Origin: a virus
Virus record (IMG/VR): IMGVR_UViG_3300030061_000720
Span: 1 to 35,058 of that record
Strand: one strand, 5' to 3'
Length of the DNA stretch: 35,058 nt
The notes below the pieces were generated by a model, which made no database searches, was not told the origin of the DNA, and saw only the letters and a program-made list of their open reading frames with translations. Within the stretch, counting starts at the first letter, position 1; each line of letters begins with the position of its first letter. The position numbers were made by a program, and so were the translations under genes. Shown piece after piece: positions 13,511-19,111 of the stretch.

Positions 13511-13747
13511 ATGGGATATTTAACACATATAAAAAGAAGTAGTCATTGTGATACTTGCAGATGGATTGTCAAGTATGATAAAGAAGAATTAGTAAGAGAG
13601 GTTAAGTTGGTGTATAATCCTGATGATTATAGTAAGGAAAACGCAAAGAGGTATGGTTATAAAGCTAGAAAGCTTCACACAAGAGAGCAGTTAATAGCTG
13701 CATTAGAATGGGACAAAGTTAAAAGGAATGGGCAGCCCTATTTATAG
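13511..13747 (+). CDS. Hypothetical early protein
   Basis: A 78-residue basic protein. A C-D-T-C pair near residue 13 and the alternating charged segment Y-G-Y-K-A-R-K-L-H-T-R-E-Q are the only marked features. The two Cys are too few for a full zinc site, unless the protein pairs with another. It overlaps the next gene by 20 bases. The function is unknown. Confidence 0.5.
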   Translation: MGYLTHIKRSSHCDTCRWIVKYDKEELVREVKLVYNPDDYSKENAKRYGYKARKLHTREQLIAALEWDKVKRNGQPYL

Positions 13748-13967
13748 GGTTATTGTAGGGTATGGCTATAGAGCTAAAGGCTCGGCAAGACCTTATAGGT
13801 ATGATAAAATAGACACATTTGTATTAACAAATGATGTTGAGATGATAAAAAAAGATAAAAGGCTGATGGAGAAGATATTAAGAAAGTCTAAATCAAGAAA
13901 GAAAGAGTTAGAAATAACATTTAAAAACATCTATATTGAGGGTCAATATGGGGAAACTACTTACTAA
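13728..13967 (+). CDS. Hypothetical basic early protein
   Basis: A 79-residue basic protein (Y-R-V-I-V-G-Y-G-Y-R-A-K-G near the start and a K-S-K-S-R-K-K-E stretch near residue 55) with a predicted alpha/beta mix. It overlaps the preceding gene by 20 bases in a different frame and ends 14 bases before the next. No domain is recognised. Confidence 0.5.
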   Translation: MGSPIYRVIVGYGYRAKGSARPYRYDKIDTFVLTNDVEMIKKDKRLMEKILRKSKSRKKELEITFKNIYIEGQYGETTY

Positions 13968-13981
13968 TTAAAAAAAAGATT

Positions 13982-14212
13982 ATGGAAACTATTTTATTTG
14001 TTTTTGTTGTTTTGTATGCAATTTATTTAAACATAAGAATCAAATCACTTCAAGATGAAACGATTGATTTGGAGTTAGGGTTAATAGAGTTAGATAGAAA
14101 GATGCAAGAAACAGCTAAAGAATTAAGTGAAGATATTAAGGCTTGTTTAAAAACTAAGATAATTGCGAAACCAAGAAGAAGAAGTACAAAGAAGCGTAGT
14201 AAAGTATCTTAA
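13982..14212 (+). CDS. Membrane-anchored coiled-coil protein
   Basis: A 76-residue protein. Residues 4-18 (I-L-F-V-F-V-V-L-Y-A-I-Y-L) form a membrane segment, followed by a helix with heptad spacing (about 22-55) and a very basic end (R-R-R-S-T-K-K-R-S-K). The last 50 bases are shared with the VRR-NUC gene in another frame. It might tether DNA or a nuclease to the membrane. This is speculative. Confidence 0.5.
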   Translation: METILFVFVVLYAIYLNIRIKSLQDETIDLELGLIELDRKMQETAKELSEDIKACLKTKIIAKPRRRSTKKRSKVS

Positions 14213-14558
14213 GATGCGTTACCCTAAGGCTAAGTATTGTGCCTCTTTAGGAGGTATAAGAACATCCTATAAGCAAGCTGTTAAGGCTAAGGCTACAGGG
14301 TATGTAAAAGGATTTCCTGACCTTCAAATCTGTGTCCCTATGGAGAGGGGGGAGCATATAGAGGGGGGTGCCACTCAGGGGGGGGGTGTCTATCACGGAT
14401 TGTTCTTAGAAATAAAGAAGGATAAAAAATCTTATCCAACCAAAGAACAGAAAGAATGGATAGCATACCTCAACGAGCAAGGGTATTGTGCTAGGGTTAC
14501 CAAAGGGTTAGATGAGAGTATAGAAGTAATTGATAACTATTTTAATAAAAAGATATGA
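14163..14558 (+). CDS. VRR-NUC domain nuclease (TTG start)
   Basis: A 131-residue nuclease of the PD-(D/E)xK superfamily. The N-terminal Glu cluster with Q (N-Q-E-E-E-V-Q, 3-9), F-P-D53-L, and E83-I-K85 then Q96-x3-W form the expected active site. The VRR-NUC family cuts branched DNA such as Holliday junctions. The first in-frame ATG (14214) would remove the N-terminal Glu, so translation very probably begins at TTG 14163, which is unusual here. Residues 60-79 form a Gly/Glu-rich insertion encoded by long G runs. Confidence 0.75.
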   Translation: MRNQEEEVQRSVVKYLKMRYPKAKYCASLGGIRTSYKQAVKAKATGYVKGFPDLQICVPMERGEHIEGGATQGGGVYHGLFLEIKKDKKSYPTKEQKEWIAYLNEQGYCARVTKGLDESIEVIDNYFNKKI

Positions 14559-14755
14559 GTATAAATATATACGATAGAAAAGATATGCGAGGTGGAGGTT
14601 ATGCAAAGCGTAAGTTCACTTATGAAGAAGCAGAGAAGGTTAGAGCTGATTACAAGACAGGTAAGTTTACTCAGCATCAGTTGGCATCAATGTATAAGGT
14701 AAGCCAATCTATAATAAATAAGATACTAAGGTTTAAGACCTATGTAAAGGTATAA
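14555..14755 (+). CDS. Small helix-turn-helix protein
   Basis: A 66-residue protein with a resolvase-type HTH in the second half: Y-E-E-A-E-K-V-R-A-D-Y, then F-T-Q-H-Q-L-A-S-M-Y-K-V-S-Q-S-I-I-N-K-I-L. The N-terminus is short and basic with R-G-G-G. It overlaps the nuclease gene by 4 bases and is the last gene of the P2 operon, 28 bases before the terminator. It may act as a late regulator, or in DNA recognition together with the nuclease. It is also placed to help activate late promoters, though this is inference. Confidence 0.68.
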   Translation: MSINIYDRKDMRGGGYAKRKFTYEEAEKVRADYKTGKFTQHQLASMYKVSQSIINKILRFKTYVKV

Positions 14756-14783
14756 AAGAAAGTGTGTTTGTGTTTGTTGAAAG

Positions 14784-14816
14784 AAGTCAAGGAATTAATT
14801 TTTCTTGGCTTTTTTT
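14784..14816 (+). terminator. Intrinsic terminator of the P2 operon
   Basis: GTCAAGGAA (14786-14794) pairs with TTTCTTGGC (14801-14809) with two wobbles, extended by two A-T pairs, then seven T residues (14810-14816). A very T-rich tract continues to about 14870. Confidence 0.78.
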
Positions 14817-14875
14817 ATTTTAATTTTTATTTTTTTTATTTTTTTATTTTTCTTTTTCATTTTCTAATTTCTCCC

Positions 14876-14929
14876 TGAAACTGCTAGGCCTGTTGAAACT
14901 GCTGAGGCTGTTGAAACTGCTAGGCCTGT
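14876..14929. repeat. Three tandem 18-bp repeats
   Basis: Copies at 14876-14893, 14894-14911 and 14912-14929. Copies 1 and 3 are identical (TGAAACTGCTAGGCCTGT), and copy 2 has GAGGCTGT at its end. In one frame they read as a six-residue repeat (E-T-A-R-P-V / E-T-A-E-A-V) without a start codon. Sixteen bases also match the coding DNA at 32977-32992. The stretch from 14817 to 15073 otherwise has no gene: it holds a T-rich tract, these repeats and the iterons. Confidence 0.8.
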
Positions 14930-14990
14930 TGGTAAGGGGGTATAGGCAAAAAAAATGGAATTTTTTCCTCATACTTTTTTTCTTGATGTA

Positions 14991-15077
14991 TGCAAATTAT
15001 TTGTATAAAAGTTATTAACATTCTAATTGTTGATAAATATATTGCAAATTATTTAATATTTTGTTGTAAATTATTTG
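14991..15077. repeat. TGYAAATTATTT iterons upstream of P3
   Basis: Three near-identical 12-base sequences at 14991-15002, 15043-15054 and 15066-15077. The last one covers the -33 element of promoter P3. They could be binding sites of an activator or repressor, or part of an origin. Confidence 0.6.
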
Positions 15078-15104
15078 GAAGTATGGCTTTTCTTTTTATC
15101 TTTG
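15074..15104 (+). promoter_or_regulatory. Early-type promoter P3
   Basis: TTTG (15074-15077), 19 bases, TATCTTTG (15097-15104), with the extended AAATTATTTGGAAG motif of the other early promoters. It drives three unknown genes (15151-16768). A small hairpin (GCCcTA/TAGGC) lies in the leader. Confidence 0.82.
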
Positions 15105-15150
15105 CCAAAGTTATTAATCAATAAAGCCCTACAAAATAGGCATACTAAAA

Positions 15151-15387
15151 ATGAGATATTTTAAAATTACAAACAGAGAAACAAGAAACGCACAAACATT
15201 AACAGAATTAGAATTAACTACATTTTTTAAGAAAAATAGTGTTAGAGATTATGCAATTTCAAACACATTAAGCCCAAAAGATAAGCAAATAAATAATTTT
15301 ATAGATGCAGTTGCTATAAGTTGTTTTGGATTAGCCTTTATCATCTTAATTACTGAAATAGTGAGAGACAATTTCACAATTTTATAA
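15151..15387 (+). CDS. Small membrane protein
   Basis: A 78-residue protein, the first gene of the P3 unit. The N-terminal half is charged and polar (M-R-Y-F-K-I-T-N-R-E-T). A hydrophobic helix covers about residues 51-69 (A-V-A-I-S-C-F-G-L-A-F-I-I-L-I). This suggests a single-pass protein with a cytoplasmic domain. The function is unknown. Being in an accessory unit with its own early promoter and terminator, a host-interaction role (for example superinfection exclusion or anti-defence) is conceivable, but nothing in the sequence demonstrates it. Confidence 0.55.
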   Translation: MRYFKITNRETRNAQTLTELELTTFFKKNSVRDYAISNTLSPKDKQINNFIDAVAISCFGLAFIILITEIVRDNFTIL

Positions 15388-15411
15388 AATTATTAATTTA
15401 AACTATCTAAA

Positions 15412-15579
15412 ATGGAAAAAGAAACACTACAACAAGCCGATAAATATTTTGCACTTTATCAAATTAACACATTTATAAAAGATAATAAAATGTTTTTAAA
15501 TTTAGGAAATATTGAAATTGAAATTAGCAAAAATGAAATAAAAGCAAGAGCAAAACAATATATTAATTTAAAAAAATAA
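15412..15579 (+). CDS. Small hypothetical protein of the P3 unit
   Basis: A 55-residue protein read directly from the sequence, between the membrane protein and the large third gene. It is helical and Lys/Ile/Asn-rich (A-D-K-Y-F-A-L-Y-Q-I-N-T-F-I near the start, K-N-E-I-K-A-R-A-K-Q-Y-I-N-L at the end). No motif is recognised. Confidence 0.5.
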   Translation: MEKETLQQADKYFALYQINTFIKDNKMFLNLGNIEIEISKNEIKARAKQYINLKK

Positions 15580-15601
15580 AAATTCTAAACTACTAAAAAA
15601 A

Positions 15602-16768
15602 ATGGACAACAAAAACACTATACAAAAAGCAATTGATTATCTAGGAATCTATGCTACTAAAAGCGAAAAATTTGCAGACTTTAAATTTATAGGCAAATCA
15701 ATAGACAACCCCTTACAGGTTTCTTATATAAGTCAGAAAAAAATTGATAGTTTGCTAGAATATACAGAAACAAAAATTTTAGGAACAAAGGAACAAAGAC
15801 AAAAACATTTTACATCTACAACAATTTTTAAATTATTGCAAAATATGTTTATTAATGAAGCAGACAGAAGCACTACTATTGCATCAGATATTGATAGACA
15901 ACTTAGAAAAGACTTTTGTAAAGATGCTGATTTATTTACTGAAGATGATGTAAAGGGTTTTTATAGTCAAGAAAATACAAACTATATTTATAACGCTAAC
16001 GGCAGTTGTATGAATAAAAAACCTATTTCTTATTTTGAGATATACGACAATTTTATAAATACAAAGGCTCAAGTAGTAGGTTTAAAAGTTGGAAAATCAG
16101 TAGTTGCTAGAGCAATTTTATGGACAAAAACATTAATTCACAAAAAAGAAGTTGACCAATACGACAAAGACAATAATAAAACTACTTTTCAAGTTGAAAC
16201 ACACAGAGAAAAACAATATTTTTTAGATAGAATTTATATCTCTAAAGAATTCCAGAACAGCAATCAAGAAGAACTGCAAAACAAATTATACAATAAAATT
16301 AAAAGGGCGTTAAAATTAAGGCGTTTAGATTGTTATAGTTTAACACATATAAAACGAATACACACAACCGACAAACTTAATTATTTTAATTCTGCACGAT
16401 ATCCAAATTTTAGTATTCAAATAAAACAAGATACATTTAACGAATTAGAAAATTATCCATATATGGACACTTTCAGATGGGGAAAGGAAACAACAAACAA
16501 CATTTGTTTTGATAATGACGAAGATAATACAGATTATATTTTAGAAGATACTTCTGGAAATTATACAGAAGGTGGCAGTTGTTTTTGTGAGTGTTGCGAC
16601 ACTAATATACACGAAGATGATTCTATATATTCAGAGATTGAAGAAGAAACATTGTGCGAAGATTGTGCAGTATATATAGAAGAAAGGCAAGAGTACTGCC
16701 GAACAGATAACGCAACATACAATAACTATTCAGGCAATTATCATTATCAAAACGATTTAGACTATTAA
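15602..16768 (+). CDS. Conserved-type phage protein of unknown function with Cys-rich tail
   Basis: A 388-residue protein. The middle contains N-G-S-C-M near residue 138, Y-F-E-I-Y-D-N-F, and V-A-R-A-I-L-W-T followed by F-L-D-R-I-Y. This S-C-M / R-A-x-L-W / D-R-I-Y series recurs, in my memory, in unrelated phages as an uncharacterised protein. The C-terminus has a zinc-finger-like cluster (C-F-C-E-C-C ... L-C-E-D-C ... Y-C) and then Tyr/Asn/Asp-rich residues. The wording of codons is even more A-rich than in neighbouring operons, which may indicate separate acquisition. It is the last and main gene of the P3 unit. Confidence 0.55.
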   Translation: MDNKNTIQKAIDYLGIYATKSEKFADFKFIGKSIDNPLQVSYISQKKIDSLLEYTETKILGTKEQRQKHFTSTTIFKLLQNMFINEADRSTTIASDIDRQLRKDFCKDADLFTEDDVKGFYSQENTNYIYNANGSCMNKKPISYFEIYDNFINTKAQVVGLKVGKSVVARAILWTKTLIHKKEVDQYDKDNNKTTFQVETHREKQYFLDRIYISKEFQNSNQEELQNKLYNKIKRALKLRRLDCYSLTHIKRIHTTDKLNYFNSARYPNFSIQIKQDTFNELENYPYMDTFRWGKETTNNICFDNDEDNTDYILEDTSGNYTEGGSCFCECCDTNIHEDDSIYSEIEEETLCEDCAVYIEERQEYCRTDNATYNNYSGNYHYQNDLDY

Positions 16769-16775
16769 AAAAAAA

Positions 16776-16824
16776 CTATTAACCTATTTACTAACTAAAA
16801 AAAACGCCTATGAATTTATACTAA
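16776..16824 (+). other. Early-leader copy without a gene
   Basis: AACTATTAACC ... CTAACTAAAA ... AACGCCTATGAAT resembles the leaders before the genes at 7164 and 9827, including the ATGAA at the end. The frame after the ATG at 16810 stops after four codons (M-N-L-Y). It could be a relic of a lost gene or a tiny leader peptide. Confidence 0.4.
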
Positions 16825-16908
16825 TTTTGACAAAATACCATTAAATGACTACACGATTACATTCTTTTTTATATTGTTTTTGTTTCTTGGTTGCTAATTA
16901 AAAAAATT

Positions 16909-16960
16909 GCAGATAGTTAAAATAAATTAAATAAAATCCTTTTAATTATCTGCTTTTTTT
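16909..16960 (+). terminator. Strong intrinsic terminator of the P3 unit
   Basis: GCAGATAGTTAAAA (16909-16922) pairs with TTTTAATTATCTGC (16940-16953), a 14-bp stem with one wobble and a 17-base loop, followed by seven T residues (16954-16960). Confidence 0.85.
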
Positions 16961-17051
16961 GTTTTTATACGCAAGTTTTACAGAAAAAACTTTTAAAAAA
17001 CTTTTAATTTGTCAGAATTTAAAAAAAAAGATTAAAAAAATATTATTTTTT

Positions 17052-17400
17052 GCTAAATTTAGCGAAAATGGGTAAAAATTCTGCAAAATCCGTAATTTTG
17101 AAAAATGGGTATTCTTAACTATATCTACACCCACATTCTAATTTCAAATCCAATTTCATAATTAAAGTTTCCAAGTTATTTTAGGAGGTAGAAGTTGTAT
17201 AGTAAGTTTTCCAAATTTGAATTTAAACATAATGATTATTTTATTAAGAAGGTTATTAAATATGCTAGTTGCGATATGAGCAACAGTATATTCTATAGGA
17301 AGTAAAGGTATAGGAAAATAATTTAATTATTAAGCAACTTTTGGAAGTAAAAAAAATTATAAAAAAATTTTCAAAATGGAATTAAATCCAATTTCATAAT
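17052..17400. other. Noncoding region with direct repeats before the late region
   Basis: The 780-base gap 16769-17548 has no strong gene. Besides the terminator and leader copy, it holds a perfect palindrome GCTAAA-TTTAGC (17052-17063), AAAATGGGTA twice (near 17065 and 17102), and a 17-base direct repeat AAATCCAATTTCATAAT at 17146-17162 and 17384-17400. The second copy directly abuts the repeat element at 17401. The density of repeats suggests an origin, packaging or regulatory locus. Confidence 0.5.
17195..17305 (+). CDS. Possible 36-residue ORF with a Shine-Dalgarno site
   Basis: An open frame from TTG 17195 to TAA 17303-17305, preceded at five bases by AGGAGGT (17183-17189), the only perfect Shine-Dalgarno sequence I noticed. 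The product is basic and aromatic (Y-S-K-F-S-K-F-E-F-K-H-N-D-Y-F-I-K-K). Bacteroidota use such sites little, and the start is not ATG, so this could be chance or a gene remnant. Confidence 0.25.
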   Translation: MYSKFSKFEFKHNDYFIKKVIKYASCDMSNSIFYRK

Positions 17401-17459
17401 ATAGGGTATTTAAAGGGTATGCTATACCATTAAAGATAAGGAAAAGGATAAAGATAAAG
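17401..17459. repeat. Palindrome plus AAAGATAA repeat element, copy B
   Basis: ATAGGGTAT (17401-17409), a palindrome GGTAT-GCT-ATACC (17416-17428), then after three bases AAAGATAA (17432-17439), a variant AAAGGATAA and another AAAGATAAAG (17450-17459). The order and spacing match copy A at 6978-7049. It stands upstream of the first late gene. Confidence 0.6.
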
Positions 17460-17496
17460 TTATGAATAAAGACAGGTTAATAAAATTTCTTTTAAT

Positions 17497-17530
17497 TTCG
17501 TAGGAAATGATATATATTTTACTTTATTTG
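17497..17530 (+). promoter_or_regulatory. Candidate late promoter L1
   Basis: TTCG (17497-17500), 22 bases, TTTATTTG (17523-17530), 19 bases before the ATG at 17549. The same TTC[GC]-N22-T-rich-TTG arrangement appears at 20561-20594 and 33385-33418. The -7 box is off consensus, so the call depends on this comparison. Confidence 0.4.
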
Positions 17531-17548
17531 TAAAAAAAAGAAAAAGAT

Positions 17549-17947
17549 ATGGCAGGTTACCACCCACCAAAAATGATTACATCTAATGCAGCTCCTGCAA
17601 TTACTTCAGATTTAGCTTATGAAGGACACGGAAAGTGTGGGTGTCAGACTATAGTGTTGTGTGGAGATTTAGAAGATGCTAAAGTATGGTACAAAGCAGA
17701 ATCTACATACAACTCAGGAGTTACAGGTTGTGTGGACACTACAGGTGTTTATAAAATTGTTGCTTTAGAAAACACTAAATTCAGAGGATTAAGAGCGAAA
17801 AATATATCAACATATCAATTAGATGCATTTAAGTTTAGTGTAACAGGCTTTATACTTAAAATAAATAGTGAAATATTAGCTGACTTTGACTATATAGAAA
17901 TACTTAGTGGAACTTTAATGTGTTATAGGGACTGCGAACAATCATAA
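17549..17947 (+). CDS. Hypothetical protein, first late gene
   Basis: A 132-residue protein with a Pro/His start (M-A-G-Y-H-P-P-K-M) and several Cys (G-K-C-G-C-Q-T near 30, G-C-V-D-T, M-C-Y-R-D-C at the end). The second half is predicted beta-rich and shows the sort of composition seen in small virion proteins. It follows late promoter candidate L1 and precedes the terminase genes. The function is unknown. Confidence 0.55.
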   Translation: MAGYHPPKMITSNAAPAITSDLAYEGHGKCGCQTIVLCGDLEDAKVWYKAESTYNSGVTGCVDTTGVYKIVALENTKFRGLRAKNISTYQLDAFKFSVTGFILKINSEILADFDYIEILSGTLMCYRDCEQS

Positions 17948-17971
17948 AATATAAATTAAAAAATAAAAAAT

Positions 17972-18355
17972 ATGCCTTGCGAAGAATGTGAAAATGGTTA
18001 TTATAAATGGGGAAAGACAGGAGAGTGTATGTATGAAACTCTTGAAGATTGTCAATTAGCAAATCAGGGAGAATACTTGGAGGAAACTTTAAAGCCAACC
18101 TATAATCACGAAGAAGATGTTGATTATACTATGACCTTTACTCAAGAACAAATGGAGGAGCTTCATACTAATGGAGAAGTTATTGTTCATGTTGAAGAAG
18201 ATGGGAAAGAAATGGTAATTAAGTTTGTTTACACTCCTGAAGAAGTAGATGCTGAAGAACTAGAAAGAGAGTATGATGAATTAACTGCATCTATGCTTGA
18301 TGATGAGCTAGATGAGTATATAGATAAAATTGCCGACTCTATAAAAAGACTATAA
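17972..18355 (+). CDS. Acidic Cys-rich N-terminal protein
   Basis: A 127-residue protein. The N-terminus (C-E-E-C-E-N-G-Y-Y-K-W-G, then G-E-C-M-Y and D-C) has four Cys that may bind zinc. The remainder is strongly acidic, with repeated Glu/Asp helices (E-E-L-E-R-E-Y-D-E-L). Its stop overlaps the next start by one base. The acidic character could indicate a chaperone or a DNA-mimic role, but there is no direct support. Confidence 0.6.
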   Translation: MPCEECENGYYKWGKTGECMYETLEDCQLANQGEYLEETLKPTYNHEEDVDYTMTFTQEQMEELHTNGEVIVHVEEDGKEMVIKFVYTPEEVDAEELEREYDELTASMLDDELDEYIDKIADSIKRL

Positions 18356-18705
18356 TGGCTGAAACTTATAATGACTATCCTCAGTCTGCAACTAATAATG
18401 CAAAGAGGGCGTTGAAGTGGGTAGATGAAAATGGTTGGGGTTCTTGTGGAACTGATGTAGGCAAAAAAAGAGCCAACCAAATCGCAAATAGAGAAAAACT
18501 TTCTCGTTCAACGATTGCAAGAGTTGCTTCCTTTAAAAGACATCAACAACATAAAGATGTTCCTTATGATGAAGGCTGTGGGGGGCTTATGTGGGATTGT
18601 TGGGGGGGAACTTCTATGATAAATTGGGCAATAAAAAAACTAGAACAAATTGATGGGCTAGATGCTTTAGTTGATGAGTTGGTAAACAGAATTAAAAAAC
18701 TATAA
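18355..18705 (+). CDS. Phage domain protein (NAKRAL...WDxWGG type)
   Basis: A 116-residue protein containing a domain I recall from many phages, often within head-morphogenesis proteins: N-N-A-K-R-A-L-K-W, G-T-D-V-G-K-K-R-A-N-Q-I-A, L-S-R-S-T-I-A-R-V-A-S-F-K-R-H, and M-W-D-C-W-G-G ... W-A-I-K-K-L. The pattern is well kept throughout, and the function of the domain is not known to me. It is coupled to the upstream gene (TAATG) and sits one base before the small terminase gene, so a packaging or head-assembly role is likely. Confidence 0.68.
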   Translation: MAETYNDYPQSATNNAKRALKWVDENGWGSCGTDVGKKRANQIANREKLSRSTIARVASFKRHQQHKDVPYDEGCGGLMWDCWGGTSMINWAIKKLEQIDGLDALVDELVNRIKKL

Positions 18706-18706
18706 T

Positions 18707-19111
18707 ATGAGTGAAGATAAAAGACATAAATTAAGAGAGAGCAATCTCAATAAATTAAATCCTTATAAAAATACTACTGAGAAATATTTTCCAAATGGAG
18801 GTAAAATAAATACAGAAGGAAGAAAGAAAGGGGAAAAAAATAATGTTACTGCTACAAAAATTAGCAGAAATGCTTTAACTTGGGCTTTGGAAGGTCATTC
18901 AACTAAAATCAGAATGGCTTTAGATAAATTATTTGACCAAAACCCTGAAGCCTATATAAATGCAGTTTCAAAACTACTTAACTATACAGTTCCAAAATTA
19001 TCATCTTCTGAAATAAACGATAACACAACTAAGAAAGTAAAGATTGAGTTAAATGATGATGTGAGCATTGAGGAGCTAAGAGCAAAACTTGATGACATTG
19101 AAAACAACTGA
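18707..19111 (+). CDS. terS: Terminase small subunit-like protein
   Basis: A 134-residue protein directly upstream of, and overlapping by 20 bases, the large terminase gene. G-R-K-K-G-E-K-N-N-V-T near residue 37, a helical centre (K-I-R-M-A-L-D-K-L-F), P-E-A-Y-I-N-A-V-S-K-L-L-N-Y-T-V-P-K-L and a charged C-terminal helix match small terminase-type proteins, which recognise phage DNA and start packaging. Position is the main argument, because the small subunit is poorly conserved. Confidence 0.72.
   Translation: MSEDKRHKLRESNLNKLNPYKNTTEKYFPNGGKINTEGRKKGEKNNVTATKISRNALTWALEGHSTKIRMALDKLFDQNPEAYINAVSKLLNYTVPKLSSSEINDNTTKKVKIELNDDVSIEELRAKLDDIENN

Noticed and set aside
14876-14929. CRISPR-like array
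   Set aside because: Units are 18 bp and directly adjacent, with no spacers.
16828-16856. TTGACA box in the 16.8 kb gap as a sigma70-type promoter
   Set aside because: No acceptable -10 box at 16-18 bases, and this host group does not use that consensus.
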